Shown here piece by piece: positions 1 to 12,559 of a DNA stretch of 64,000 nt. The position numbers and the translations under genes are program-made. Below the pieces are notes generated by a model, which worked only from the letters and a program-made list of their open reading frames with translations, did not search any database and was not told the DNA's origin. Positions within the stretch are counted from its first letter, which is position 1. Each line of letters begins with the position of its first letter. Source of the stretch: Mactra quadrangularis (lineage: Eukaryota; Mollusca; Bivalvia; Venerida; Mactridae); contig CM046307.1 in the NCBI GenBank assembly GCA_025267735.1, forward strand, positions 7,508,258-7,572,257, written 5' to 3'.

Positions 1-1137
1 CTGAGTGTCACAAGGAATTAATTAAGAACTGGAAAGAAACTACAAAATTGAATTTACAAGAAAATTACATACATAACCAAAACATCACAACGTCAGCGCA
101 ACGTAATATTAACGTCGTTGTTTTGAAGGTAAATTTACTTTGAAAGCGATATTGTGAAAAACTGAGAACGTTCACTTTGCTTTTTTATTTCATTAAAATG
201 ACACAAAAAGTGTGTAGTTTTCAAAAATCGCGATAAGAATTTGACCACCGTTCTGCTTTAATTTGAAAATAAACGTTATAACTCGGCAATTGGTGAAACC
301 TTTTAGACGTGAAAACCCTAAATTTAGTGATGATAGGTACAATCTTTACGACTGACGTGATATTTAGATAATCGGAACAAAATGATTGTATGCAACAACA
401 TTTCAGAAACATTTCGGTATAATAATCTTTGTTCTCGGACATTCAATACTTTAAATATATGGGTTTAATGTAGTTGCATGCCTGTTTTTAGCGCGAACCA
501 TTGTGACGTCCGTGGCGTCGTGAAAAAAACGACAACGTCGCTAAGGTTACCAGAAAAACAAACAAGAAGCATAAAGGTATCTGCCTGCCAACTTTTATCA
601 TAATCGGTGAACATAATATTTTTTTCGTTTTTCCCTCCGAGTAAGGTACAGACCCACCTTAAAATGGATATTATGTTAACTGTATATGGAGTCTGGTGAT
701 CTTAGTCTACGTAGTGGAACATATATTCTTGAGTTCAATCAAGTACAATAAATAGTGAACAATGAAACAATAAAACATGATAGTCAACCCTTTAAATTAT
801 ATTCTAGCAATGATTGGTAGTCAATCTTAACTGTAGAAAACTTGTCTAGAACTCTCAACTTGCTTACATTCAGTACAGGCTTTCCGTACATATTATGAAC
901 GCACAGCACGTTTTGAATTGGAGTAGAATATAAATTTTCAGCGTAAACTCTACTTAGCATAGATAGGAATCAAACCATTTTCATGTAAGAGGAATAGCGC
1001 AGATTCTATAGTTGTTATGAAGAAATGATTTTGTAATATTGACTTATATGTACTTAAATCTAGTGCATTTAAGGCACTCACTTCCTGATTTTCATGAACT
1101 ATAATATTCAGTCCCAGCGTTCAATCTTGAATCAACC
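1..1137. other. AT-rich intergenic DNA, no gene seen
   Basis: No open frame here resembles a protein family and no RNA gene is visible. A few CpG-containing patches occur around 90-120 and 490-550, but nothing marks them as a promoter. Confidence 0.5.
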
Positions 1138-1505
1138 AAAGTTTGTTTGTTTGGATTTGGTTTTACGGCGCACCAACACAGAAAATGTCATATCGCGCCG
1201 AAAGCAATTAATGATACTATTAATTCAATCGATATTAATGATCTTAAGCCCTATGTTTTATTATATACATTTATTTATTTCAAAAAGTTAAGTATCGCAT
1301 GTAATGGTACAGACTCAAAAAGTTCTTTAAGTGAGTTAACCTTAAAATGTTTGTTACGGATGTATTTAAGATCCTGACAGTCAAGCAGAACGTGTTTGAC
1401 ATTGAAATGCTCATCACATGGTATACGCATAAGTGCTTCCTCTCTTTTGAGAAGGTGTGAATGTGTTAATCCGGTATGACCAATTCTACATCGCGTAATC
1501 ACTAT
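1138..1505 (-). mobile_element. LINE 3' end fragment (I/Jockey-type, RNase H tail region)
   Basis: Read on the minus strand, 1502-1275 gives a frame containing TRCRIGHT, LTHSHLLKREEA and a zinc-knuckle-like Cys-x2-Cys...His...Cys set (IPCDEHFNVKHVLLDC). This is the region after the RNase H domain in I/Jockey-type LINEs. The first Cys of the set is missing here: the second copy at 20.0-20.9 kb has PKCIPC where this one has MRIPC. The 3' UTR follows, ending in a GTGCGCCGTAAAACC-like tail and (CAAA)n, which reads as GTTTGTTTG on the plus strand at 1142. The element is 5'-truncated, as LINE copies usually are, and is a dead fragment. Confidence 0.75.
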
Positions 1506-2194
1506 TTGATCTCGGCGTCAATCAACCAATGCCTTAAATGAAATGCATAATGCGAATTAAATGACTCCCATAGTAATATTTCGCACATTCCTCGTTACGT
1601 AAGTACTTAGTGAAGCTCGTGTGAATAATTAAATAATACGAATAATTAAAGAGACAAACATGTGAAGTTGAAATAGGGCTTTACTATTATTAAGTCGTTG
1701 TTACATAATGTATGTTAACAAAACATTTACATTTTCAATTATGTAGATATATTGGCAAATATGAGCGACATAATCAAGCTAACAGGTAGCGTGATAGAGC
1801 TCACCCATTCATGTAGAGCATGTGCTTGGATCTTCCTAAAGGTAAACATGTACGGTAGATGCTGTCTTGATTTTAGGAAACTTTATACACGTGTAGAATA
1901 GAAGATTGTAACAATTGTTTTATAAACAGAAACAAACATATCATTAATGTCCATTTTTATGACAAAGTATAAAATGCTATGTGAGCAAATAGCCTCTACT
2001 AGATTACATTCCACAAAATACAATTACCAGATAATCAAGAAACAAATCTTCGAATTGGGAATTGACAAAATCGCTTTTTAATGGTAATCTAATTCTGTCT
2101 GACTACATTAACCATCGGGTCGGCATACTTACCATCGCATTCAAGGAATACTTAATACCGAGCTATACTTTACTGCAAATAACTATATTTCGTC

Positions 2195-2252
2195 ATACAT
2201 TACTTGGTCTATACAATGAGTTGCAACGGCGTTAAACCCAATAAAACAATCA
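2195..2252 (+). repeat. SINE 3'-tail fragment
   Basis: The stretch matches the 3' tail of the full SINE at 56,591-56,910: 'CTATACAATGAGTTGC' followed by 'ACGGCGTTAAACCCAA' and an A-rich end. Head and body are absent. Confidence 0.6.
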
Positions 2253-3211
2253 TGGTCCGATGATAATCATTCTTCATCTTTGGTGTTAGTAGATCCGTTA
2301 GTTATTTTTTTTTCTTTGTGTATGGTGTCAGTGTCTGCGTCAGTGTTTTAGACCGTCCCATGTAAAAAACCGGATATTATCGATATTCAATATTATTCTC
2401 GCTTGAAATGAAAAAAATAGTATATGCATTTTTTTCGATAAAGTACAAATAAAAAACCCATAAATACTCTTATTCAGGAAACATTGTCATAAAGAAATGA
2501 CATGAAACAATTAGTTTTGCAATTTCCTGTACTCATATTGCAATTCCTTCAAATTGATACTGCGTTATATAATGATAATGGTTTTTCAGTATTACGAACA
2601 AGTAACACGACAAAACATGGCGGACGTCGAGTCCATTCACGCATCCCTTATTTGACTTTTTGCCTTCTATATTCTTATCCTGTAATCTATAATGAATCGT
2701 TCTGGTTGGCTTGAGGCAACCTATGTCGACTACACAATGTTCAAATTTTGATGATTGTATATGCCGCAATAATAAAGTATATTTAGGAAGTTATGACATT
2801 ATCGCACAGACTCATTTATTGCTTTATTAATGTTTTGTAAAGACTAAATACAATTTTGGGAACCTGCTGTCTATTACATGCACGATACTTTTATCGTCAG
2901 AACGTCTGTCGTTTTCTATGATTTTATCTCTAAAAAAAATAGAGTAAACCAAAATTATGCATCTGAATTAACATTAGCGCCGATTCGTGCGCCTGATATT
3001 GCCAAGAAACCTAATGCTCTCGAATTGGTTCGTTGTTTAGATTGGATAAATAAAAATTGCAGGAGAAAATGAATGTGGTCAATGTTCGTGAATGTCTTAG
3101 TTTGACGTACATGTATGTTTCTAGTTTCATTGGAATACTAATATAATTATTGACGTCGGATCTAATTACGAGGCCGTCTGGCTCTACATAATAATGTAAT
3201 TATTACTACTG

Positions 3212-3250
3212 TGATAAGGTTTAACGCCGTGTCAACAAAAATATGGCTAT
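3212..3250 (-). repeat. Possible SINE tail remnant
   Basis: 'GGTTTAACGCCGTGTCAACA' is the reverse complement of the tail of the second SINE type (compare 10,320-10,345). It is short and decayed, so the call is tentative. The rest of 2253-4127 holds no recognisable gene. Confidence 0.4.
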
Positions 3251-4127
3251 TTTAAGGTGCACATAATATCCTTAAATTCTATTTATCATCCTAGATTGAT
3301 ATTTATGACACTATAAAATGGGACTGCTATGAGAAATTATTGTCTTTCATTGCAAAAATCACATACTTTATTACTACCATAAATCAATTCCAGTAAGGAA
3401 ATAATACTACCCTGAAGAGTTAAAGGAAAAATTTAGCCTAGATTTTCCAATTTTCCATAGAAAGTATTGGTAATTTGCGATAAACCTGGACCCCTAAAAC
3501 CCGTTATTATCAATATACTACAACATCTACACATTGATAAAAATAATTTTGAATTTGCCATTCCTTGATAAATCAAAATTTCTGAAAAAGCCATATGAGT
3601 CTAATAAATTATGTATACCTTTGTCTATTTGGCATTTCAGTCCTTTATACATGTTATTTCTGGTTGTAACTTGTACTCGTATGTATGTTTTTGCTGTATG
3701 AAAAGTTGTCACATTATGTATTAAAATCATTCTATTTCAGTAAAATATTATCATCAAGATAATCAACAGAAACAGTATATTTCCAAATGTAATTACATTT
3801 TCAGATTAAAAGACTAGTACAGGGAGGAAATAATTAGACTGTCTAACATTGTATAATAAAAACCACGCACTTACATTTAATTATGGTGCTGCGAATTAAT
3901 ATATGGACCAAATTACATTGTGTTGTCATTAATCTGTTCTTTAATTTACTATCATAATTTTTAGTTTAAGTACAGTTTAATTCTCTCTTTCTGCAAAAAT
4001 CTATTTGTTTAATTGTTTTGATAGAGTTGACTACTAAGAAAACTTCAAAGGGACAATTTAGTCCTTATGTTGTCTATTATTATAGAATCTGAGGGAGTAG
4101 TCTTTTGTATACCTTACATCTTAAACT

Positions 4128-4579
4128 TAAACTTTTTCATTTGATTAAACGCCTATTTCTATATTACATATTCAATGGCATTGTACAAAAAGATAGATTA
4201 TAAAAAAATAAATAAGTAAAAACGCTCCACCATAAATACATAATGTATATACAATAACACAAAAATAAAATTTATCACACATGATGTAATATAGTGTGTA
4301 AGTGTATTTTTTTATTGTTTTTTGAGCTTTTATATTTCATAATTTTGGACCTACATCATTCAAAGTTCATGATCCGACTTAATTTTACATTTTTTTTATT
4401 ACTAATTTTACATTTTTTTACTTATTTGATATTAAAAGTTGGTGTCCTGAACAGTATAACATGCTGCTACTGTTAACTGGACATGTCCTGAACAGTGTAA
4501 CATAACGCCACTATTAACCAGACATTTCCCTAAAGGTGTCGAAACATCACCTTTAAAGGGACCTTAATACATCCCCAAA
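4128..4579 (-). repeat. Dispersed repeat R475, truncated copy
   Basis: This is the reverse complement of the repeat at 28,561-29,035. Both contain the doubled 'GGTGTCGAAACATCACC' module and the 'CCTGAACAGTATAACA' module. The copy starts at TAAACTTTTTC, matching the far end of the other copy. It stops inside the second GGTGTC module, so one end is missing. There is no coding potential, and I cannot assign the family to a class. Confidence 0.7.
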
Positions 4580-4744
4580 GGTGTCTGCTGTAATACAGTC
4601 CTATGAAACAAGGCAGAAAATGACAGAGAGCGAGGCAATCCTCATTCTCACGTCATAATGCACTCACTCAATCACTTAGTATGTTTACCGTAATTGTAAG
4701 GTGAGGCATTAACTAGCCATGTCAATTTTAGAATAGATCATAAA

Positions 4745-5020
4745 AATGAGAGAAATAGTGAGTTTTCAATCGTTTTTTTAATACATCAAAGTAGGTGATA
4801 ATTTGATATCATCTGGTAGCTTATTCCATAGCATGGGGCCAACTGTACTAAAGCTTCTGTCACTGAATGTTTTTTCTTATTAATTGGAACCAAAAAATTC
4901 AGGTCTATGGATTTTGCAGATCTAAGACCAGATCTGCTTTGTAAAGGCTTTTGTAGAATTTCAGTCAGATATGCAGGTGCAGTTCCAGTGAAACAGTTGC
5001 ACATGAAAGTACATATTTTT
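4745..5020 (-). pseudogene. LINE reverse transcriptase C-terminal fragment
   Basis: On the minus strand this reads CNCFTGTAPAYLTEIL, then SRSGLRSA, then after a frameshift VGPMLWNKLPDDIKLSPTL. That is the usual C-terminal tail of CR1/L2-type LINE ORF2 ('...F.G.AP.YL..LL...R.LRS......P..WN.LP..I'). The frameshift lies near 4860. It appears to be the continuation of the LINE piece at 7627-10,215, cut off by the 2.6-kb insertion at 5021-7626: putting the two flanks together keeps the frame around KARTNL/KICTF. Confidence 0.75.
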
Positions 5021-5029
5021 CGGCGTAGC

Positions 5030-5470
5030 TGTCTAAGCTGGATTTTGACCTACATTTCTGTATAATGACGTCTGTCTGGGGATTTCGGAAATCCGCCGTT
5101 CTATTGGATGATTTTATAAGCACTGAAAATGACGTACGGGGGAAACAGAGAAAATCCCCTCTTCGATTGGATGGCCCTGACACGCGCGAAAAAATAAAGG
5201 CCACACTATTGTAATGCAGTGTTTTACGAAATTTTGCTTCGTTCGTAGATTATTTTTTTGGGGTAGACTTCTATTGCTTTCCAAAGTGTTTTTTGTAACA
5301 ATAAAAAGTTACGTGTCAAACACAATATTTTATGGGTAAAATGAATTACGTCTCCAGATGTGAACCGGTTTCTAGTAAAAAGTCTGACATATTACCCAAT
5401 AATTATTAAGTAAGCCTCACTACGTCCAGTTTCCGGGGTTTACACTTTGAGAGTCACAGCTCCACATCTA
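5030..5470 (+). repeat. Dispersed repeat, left segment of the composite element
   Basis: It is nearly identical to 62,549-62,995 over about 440 bp, sharing 'GGATGATTTTATAAGC', 'ACTATTGTAATGCAGTG' and 'ACGTGTCAAACACAATA'. It is non-coding and richer in CpG (CGCGCGAAAA at about 5182) than its surroundings, so it could be the 5' leader or promoter part of the element. Confidence 0.85.
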
Positions 5471-7186
5471 TACTATTAAATTTGTGAGTTTCCTGTTTTG
5501 TGGAAGAAACTGCGCAGCTTTAAATAAATCTTTTGTTTGTCGCTGGAGCACACATATACCGGCATATCAAGTTGACAATTGTTTTTTGACAAAGCCTCTT
5601 GATATTTGCAAAAACTGCCAAAAATCAACAAAAAAATGGGGGGGGGGGTTGTGTCTAAAAATAGATAAAACTAAAAATAGACACGTCAAACCAAACTCCC
5701 CGCAGCGGTTATCTCCCTTTATCAAATCAATAATTAAGTAGGTTTTTTCCCAAATACCTATCTTCGTCAAGTTTCGTAATTGCTATTTTTAGAAATTTTC
5801 ACCACGTGACGTGGGATTTTCCAGAAGTCATAGGGTAACGCATTTTCCGAAAATGGCGAAACCAGACGCTCTACAGCGTGATCGTAGTTAGTTATCGTAA
5901 AAATAATGGTTTATCGACATAAAAACAATGAAAAGCCGTAGTGGATCATAACTTTTGCGTTGATTCTGTTTGTACAGGTGTAAAATACATTTTTTTTCAT
6001 CTTTTTTTGCGATGTAAATTGGGTATGACTGAAACACGAAATGGAGATTTTGAGCCGAAATGGACGAAATGGAGAATTTGGGGCAAAATGGGGTTTTCAT
6101 TGTTTAATCTATTTTGTGTACTGAAAATGAACAAAGGTAAAATAAACTACACAAATATCGATAAACTGGAAAGAATGTTTAACTTATATTGATTTATTGC
6201 CGAATTCCCACAAATAATCGTACCAAAGTCAGCATATAAAGACAAAATCGTTTTACATTTTCTGTTTTTAATATCATCATATTCTAATTATAAAAAAAAA
6301 CAATACAATCAACAGCATAATTTGAAAGCTAAGGCACATAATATGCCAACATTACTAACTCTAGTGTCCAACTGTTAGTGCAAAAAACGACAACAGCAGA
6401 AAACATAGCTGGTACAAGTTTAATCCCCAAATAGTCCCCTCAAGCTTGCCAAAAAGCAATGGAGAGAAGGTTTTTATATGATAATGCAGAGTTTAACATA
6501 CATTTTCCATCTCAAATACCAATTTTAGATGATATATTTGTATAAAGTAGTATTATTTGTAATTGACCATTTTGACGTTATTTTTCTCTATAAAATCTCT
6601 TGCAGTTTCAGTACAGTAATCTAATACAAATTCTTATAAAAAAATTTAGAAACGGTAAAATTTCTTAAATTTTTCATTATATGGGCAGTTAATACTGCAG
6701 AAAATTTTAAAACTAGTTGCATGTGTCTAACTAACTTCTAACTTGAGATATTAGCTTTTAAAGATAGGGTAAATTTTTTAACATTCTCAAAAACTCGGAT
6801 TTTTGCTTGGGGGTACATGTATGCAAATCTCTGTATTTTTATATGTATTTGTCCAAAGTGTAACCTGGTTGCTCTGATTTGTCATTACATGACTGTATAA
6901 CAAGAAAATGATTAAAACTTGGAAATAAAACAGCAGAATTTGAAAAAAAAAGTTCTTTCACTTTTTGTCCCAGCACAATTTACGGTCTTTCTAAAAATGA
7001 AGGGTCACGTTATAAAAATGCACATAACTTAAGTTACAGACGGTAAATTTCTTTAAAATTTCAGCATTCAATGTCTTTAATAGTACAGATCAAGAAACAA
7101 TATCAGTATAAGAATTGTGGAAGGTCACCATTACAGTTCCAGAACCTTAAGAATAAATTCATAATTTTTGTTTTGTAGCATTAATG

Positions 7187-7570
7187 AATAGGTTTTCACA
7201 ATGCAATTCTCAAAAATCTTCTTGTCTGAAACTACAAGGCCTAGAGCTTTCATATTTGGTATATAACATCATCTAGAGGTCCTCCATCACAGTTGTTCAA
7301 ATTATGCCCCTGGGTCAAAATTGACCCCACCCCATGAATCACAATATTACATTGAATTATATAAGGAAAAGTTCAAACAACATCTTCTCTTGAACCGCTT
7401 ATGATAATTTGCCCAAACTCAACAGGAATGGTCCGTGGGTGGTTCCCTACCAAAATTGTTCAAATAGGTCTGATTGGTTGGATAAGTAGGTCACTGGGTC
7501 AAAAATAGGTTTTAACATTAGTGGTCCTCTGTAAATGGCTCTTCTGTGACCTTTGACCTTTTCCTCAGGT
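7187..7570 (+). repeat. Dispersed repeat, right segment of the composite element
   Basis: It starts 'AATAGGTTTTCACAATGC' and runs through 'CTACAAGGCCTAGAGC' and 'ATGCCCCTGGGTCAAA'. The first 115 bp recur at 63,885-64,000, where the window ends. There is no open frame, so this is repeat DNA and not a gene. Confidence 0.85.
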
Positions 7571-7626
7571 GAGCACACTTGTTTTTAAATCGACGCCGTT
7601 TGTCTTTTTTAAAGACATTTCTTGTT

Positions 7627-10215
7627 AAGTTTGTTCTTGCTTTGACTGGTAACCAGTGCAGTGAATACAAAGCATCTTTTGAACTGTTAGATTTCTTTAG
7701 CCTTATTACCAGTTTTGCACACATGTTTTGAATTCGCTGAAGTTTGCTAAGATCACATTTTGAAATTCCATACAAGATCAGATTGCAGTAATCGATGTGG
7801 GACATGACCAAAGATAGGACTAGTGTTTCCGTTGCATCTTTATCCAAATATTTTCTTATACTTTTGATACGTAAATAATTGGACATGGCAGTTCTACTTT
7901 TTGTTTTGATGTGATCTTTAAAGCTTAAATTTTCATCAAGAAAGGCCCCTAAATAGCGAATTGTATTCACAGATTTTATAGTTTCACCAGCAATATTAAT
8001 TGACTGGGTTAAACATTTTTTCAACTGTGCTCTGCTTCCAAACATGATAAACTCAGTCTTTGAGTTGTTCATTTTTAACTTATTTTCATTCATCCATGAA
8101 TTTATTGTTAGGGCTCAATCTTCAAGATCAGGGGCCACTTTCACGAAACAACTTAAGTTCATTTTTAAACTTAAGTTGTTGCTTAAGTCTAGTTTTTATC
8201 TTATCACTGTTTCACAAAAAAACTTAAGTCGATTTTGAAACATAAACTTAAGACAAAACTTAAGTCACCTAGGGAGGTGACTTAAGTCAAAAACAGGCAA
8301 CTTAAGTCAGAAATTTCAATATGGCTGCGTTCAATGTTGTAATTCGGAGATGTCATTTGAGTAGGCCGCGAATAATTAGAATATATTTTACCCATTAGAA
8401 GTGTTTGACGACCATTACTTAATAAATATGTACAGGTTATCCAGACCAGCAAGTTACTGCAAGGCCATTTCGTGCGACCTACAAGCAGGTCACATAGTTA
8501 GTCAGTTTACATGAAAGATCTTGTTGCATTAAAGTTCTATGATTCTGGCACAGAATTCAAATGGCATGACTCATAGAATGAATGGCATTCAAATACAAAT
8601 ATGTATCACTATTTCTATGAAGAGGCGAACAAATAAAAATGCGTTTAAAGACGATTAAAGCTATCCTACAACAAAATTCAGGATTGAATGCAAAATAAAA
8701 GCAAACAAATTAAATTATGTATCAGTGAATGTTAAAAAGCAACGAAATGCAGAATTTAAATAAGAAAATATTGATTTACCTTTTCAGTGATAAACTCATA
8801 AATCCAGTTATTTTGCTGCTTTCTAATTAGTCATGAAAGATTTGCCTGCACAGTGATTTTGTTTTGTTTTTCAGGCTCTACATACATGTATATATTACAC
8901 TAACCTCTTTTTGTTTTACTTTCGTTCCCTGCTTGTACAAGGATAACACGAGAACATCGTGTATTGATATTTAATGTGTTTGTGTGATGTGTATATAAGT
9001 CATTGCTAAAAGATTGTACATGTATTACAGCATGCTATTGGCGGTTTACACATTACCGGTTTAAAATTGACAGATTTAACAGCGTAGCTTAGAAACATTG
9101 ATAAAGACCAGACTTAAGTCAGGAACATATAAGATTGTCGTAAGTTTTTTCGAGAAACTGACTTAGTAAAAACTTAAGTTCACCACAACTTTTAATTTAA
9201 GTCCAAGCTTAAGTCTTGACTTATGAAAAAACTTAAGATTTTTTGTGAAAGTGGCCCCAGATTTATTCTGACTGTTAGGACATAATCTTTTATTAGCAGT
9301 GTGGTCATCAGCAAAACCATGCACTGGTATATCAGATGGAATGACATCGAATAAGGTTCCTGCATAAGTAAGATATAGCCAATGACCCAAACAACTACCT
9401 TGTGGAACACTGCAATCTAATGAACGTACAGATGATGAACTAGTATTGACGTTGACTCGACATGCACGTGGGCGAAGATATGAGTCAATCCAGCGAAGTT
9501 TACTATTCTGTAGTCCATAATGATTATTAAGTACTTCTAATAAAATGTCATGATCAACAGTGTCAAATGCAGCACTCAGATCAATAGCTATTAACGCAGT
9601 AACTTCTAATTTCTCCATACCACACAGTAGGTCATTAACTAATCTAAGGAGGGCTGACTCACATAAGTGAAAACGTCTATATGCAGACTGATTTTTTGGA
9701 AGAAGATTATTCTTTTTAACATGACTATTCAATCTATTATAGGCAACATTTTCAATTACCTTAGATAAGAAGGACAGATTGCTAACCGGCCTATAGTTAG
9801 CATAATCAAGATCCAGACCAACCTTCTTAAGGAGAGGCTTAACAATTGCCTCTTTCCACTTGGAAGGAAATACCCCATGTTTCAATGAGATATTTATTAA
9901 ATGAGTAATTAGAGGTAATAATTCTTGTAGATAACATTTTAGCAATTTTGTTAGCAATACGTCTAACGCAGATGATTTGGTATTTAAGTCACATATAAAA
10001 TCTCTGACCTCTTCTATTGTAAAATCCTTAAAATGGTCAAGAGTAGGTACATCCTTTTGTTGATGTGAGTAAGTTGGAAACTGAAGTAAGGATTCTCTAA
10101 TTTTTGAAATTTTATTAATAATCAGCAAAATTTTCTGCTATGGAGTGAACAGAATCGCCTTTACGCATCGGATTCTCAGATCTTACTCCTATTATTTCAG
10201 CAACAAATTTATATA
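7627..10215 (-). pseudogene. LINE ORF2 reverse transcriptase (CR1/L2-type), interrupted
   Basis: Read from 10,215 down, this is a non-LTR reverse transcriptase. It runs from a pre-RT segment (NPMRKGDSVHSIAENFADY, with a frameshift near 10,130) through NYRPVSNLSFLSKVIE, LLPKNQSAYR, DLSAAFDTVDH and SVPQGSCLGH to the catalytic motif as FADD (active site normally Y/FADD). After the insertion it continues as SWMNENKLKMNNSKTEF, TIRYLGAFLD, HIDYCN and LHWLPVKAR. The endonuclease N-terminus is absent, as expected for a 5'-truncated copy. It is split at 8132-9257 by a DNA transposon and further left by the element at 5021-7626. Removing the first insertion with one copy of its 3-bp CAG duplication restores the frame (NKS-DLED), apart from one internal TGA. 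The copy is dead. The CR1/L2 assignment is from motif style only. Confidence 0.85.
8132..9257. mobile_element. PIF/Harbinger-like non-autonomous DNA transposon nested in the LINE
   Basis: Terminal inverted repeats are GGGCCACTTTCACGAAAC at the left and the inverse of TTTTGTGAAAGTGGCCC at the right. Flanking 3-bp duplications CAG lie at 8129-8131 and 9258-9260. Subterminal parts carry many ACTTAAGT words in both orientations. The interior (8340-9080) is AT-rich without a transposase frame, so a non-autonomous element is likely. A 3-bp duplication and GGGCC-type ends fit PIF/Harbinger superfamily elements, but other superfamilies are not excluded. Confidence 0.7.
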
Positions 10216-10299
10216 ATTGTATATACATCATATGGAGCGCGTGAGTTGTTTTTAAGTAAACAAATATTATGTAAACGACTTACCACACGGATTGTGTTT

Positions 10300-10487
10300 A
10301 TTTTATTTTATTTATTTATTAGATTTTAACGCCGTGACAACACAATGTATGTCATTTTACGGCGTTCAGCACACCTAACCTAGCTTTCCTGGACCATTGT
10401 CTATGACCAGTACTCACCTACTCTTTCACAAGGCCGGTAACTTCTCCATATTATCTAATCAATGTAGGAAAATCGACATTATTGTCA
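10300..10487 (-). repeat. SINE type B, 5'-truncated copy
   Basis: This is the reverse complement of the 3' two-thirds of the SINE at 41,281-41,559: tail 'GATTTTAACGCCGTGACA', then 'TTTCCTGGACCATTGTC', 'AGTACTCACCTACTC' and 'TATCTAATCAATGTAGG'. The tRNA-like head is missing. It ends in an AT-rich simple tail at 10,300-10,322. Confidence 0.85.
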
Positions 10488-12559
10488 AAGGATTTTGTCT
10501 AGATTTAAGCCACTATATGAAGATATATTCATTAACAGTAGACTTAAAAATGTTTTAAAACTATGAAGTTATCAGAATATAACATGCATTAGTGTCACAA
10601 TATATTATATTATATATTCGAGTTTGACAAGGTGTCCATTTCTTAAAAAAGGGGGATACGATTATAAGAGCACATTATATTCATGTACATGTATACGCTA
10701 ATGTTCAATACGCCTAATCCAAAAAAGTCTACGAGCTTAAATATGTAATTTGGAGCTGAGCTGTTTTTTATAACAAGACGTCATATTAAACATACTGTGA
10801 TCAAAACTATTGTTTCAAGTATTGACAACTAAATTCTGCATGTTTTTTGAAATGCAATGAATAACATAAACACAGTTAAGCAATATTTGCATTGAAAAAT
10901 CTTGTTCATTAGAGGTGTTTGGAATAGATAAATGTCTTTTTTCCTTGCAGTCCAAAAACAGTGTTACTTTTAATAATGGGATTTTAACAAATATGTTATA
11001 ACCCATGTAAGTAGTACCTACGCATAACCTAAAACCAGATGTGACATGTCACAATGAATTCTTATTACGACATTTAAACAACCGTTGTTCCTAAATCTGG
11101 ATGATTTGTAGACAGTCTGGAAATATTAAGCTTTATAGATTGGTAAAGACACGTCACAGCCAATTACAAAAGTCTGTCTTATTATCTAGATTTAGTCAAA
11201 CTAACGCAAGACAAATTTAGTAGTGAAGTATTAACGCTTGCAATAACTAAGTTCACGTCACATGTTATATAATTTAGAGGACAGAGTAAGTTGTAAAGAA
11301 TCTGTTTAGAATAAAAATAGCGTTCTGTAATGATCATGTATAAACATGTCATCCACTGTTTTAGTTCTTCTCAAAGGCACAACAAACTGACAATCACTAC
11401 TTGATGCTAATCTCAACCTATTTCTGTATAGTCCTTCCCCTAATTTAGTAGAATTTTGGACAGTGCCCATAATAACGCATAATTTTATGTTGAATACAAT
11501 GAATTTTATCCTGCCAGAAACGGGGAGCCTATTGAGCATTCCTAGGATATCAGCACTGGACTTATAAGTTGCAACGGAAAAGTCTTACTGAGTCATTTTG
11601 AGCTCGTTGGTTTAACAAGTTTGTAAGTATGAATAAAAATGAGTCAATAACAAAAATTCATTTGCAAATAAATTTGGCCGTGCTCTAGAAATGTTAATGA
11701 AATCTTGTAAAATGTTTACATACTAAAGTTTTGAGCTGAATTAGTTTGGTCAACTGCTATTTAGGCCACTGAACAGTTTTTTTTGTCTTTGAGCTATTGA
11801 TTTTCAGTTTCAATTGTGTCATCCATGTAATGATATCATGATGAAAACAATACTGAAATAAGTTACTTTCGGAACTACCTCGGCGATCTTCTACGCAAAT
11901 AAACCTCGGATATTATAAGGTGAGAAGTAGATCTAACAGGGATTCCATAGAAATCATGAATTTGATGAAATTTGGTTTCTATGGTACATGTGTAATGTGT
12001 ACGAGAATAGCAGGAAAAGTGTTATATACTATTGACTTTACACGTCCATGTATAAACTATAATATAACTACTTGCCAGCGAGTTAATCGCCGGACCTAAT
12101 AACCTGGTTGTAATCCTACTACGTCTGATTTCTAAAGTTTATATTCGTAGATGATTGCCGAGGTTGTTCCGGCAAATTGATAGGTCCAATCAGTTTGACT
12201 TCTCAGATTCTACCTTTACTATTTAATATCAATTTGCCACAATTAATCTTGAATAACTTTTTGTAAATAATTTAATTTTTTTGAAAATCAAGAAAAGTAT
12301 TATTAGGGTAAAGAACTTTCTAAATTTCATCACTCTTGTTAGTTTCTTTATTAACAAGAAAGAAATTCGATGAAATATTTTATCATTACATAGGATTTTA
12401 AGGATAAAAGCCGAGGATTCCAACTGACAGGACATACTTATTAATTGGATTGCTTCTTATTTTATCAAGGAAAGATAACTGACTAAAGTCCTTCATTGAC
12501 TTAACAAACAAATGTCAAACACTGCGTATTTTCATCTTTAATCTGAAAAGTCACTTTAT
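10488..12559. other. AT-rich DNA, nothing recognised
   Basis: Short frames only, none with family resemblance. No tRNA, rRNA or tandem array seen. Confidence 0.5.

Larger units (their letters stand above)
5021..7626. mobile_element. Helitron-like composite element, copy 1
   Basis: This 2.6-kb block interrupts a LINE. Two of its segments (5030-5470 and 7187-7300) recur in the same order at 62,549-62,995 and 63,885-64,000, and a short 'TAAGAATAAATTCATAA' word is shared at 7148 and 63,030. The right end has a hairpin TGTCTTT-ttt-AAAGACA (7601-7617) followed by tttCTTG, preceded by ACGCCG (7593-7598), which is the inverse of CGGCGT at the left end (5021-5026). A 3' hairpin near the end and a left-end inverse repeat before it are features of Helitron2/Helentron-type elements. 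No helicase or Rep coding is visible in this copy. Class assignment is inference. The interval 5470-7140 is AT-rich and unassigned, and includes a G run at about 5638-5649. Confidence 0.45.

Noticed and set aside
221..442. Short minus-strand ORF
   Set aside because: Low-complexity translation, no family resemblance, no splice or repeat support. Expected by chance.
5636..5650. G homopolymer run
   Set aside because: Simple mononucleotide tract, possibly length-unreliable in sequencing. No structural series of G runs.
9192..9410. Overlapping minus ORF inside the LINE
   Set aside because: Shadow frame of the reverse transcriptase running into the transposon end.
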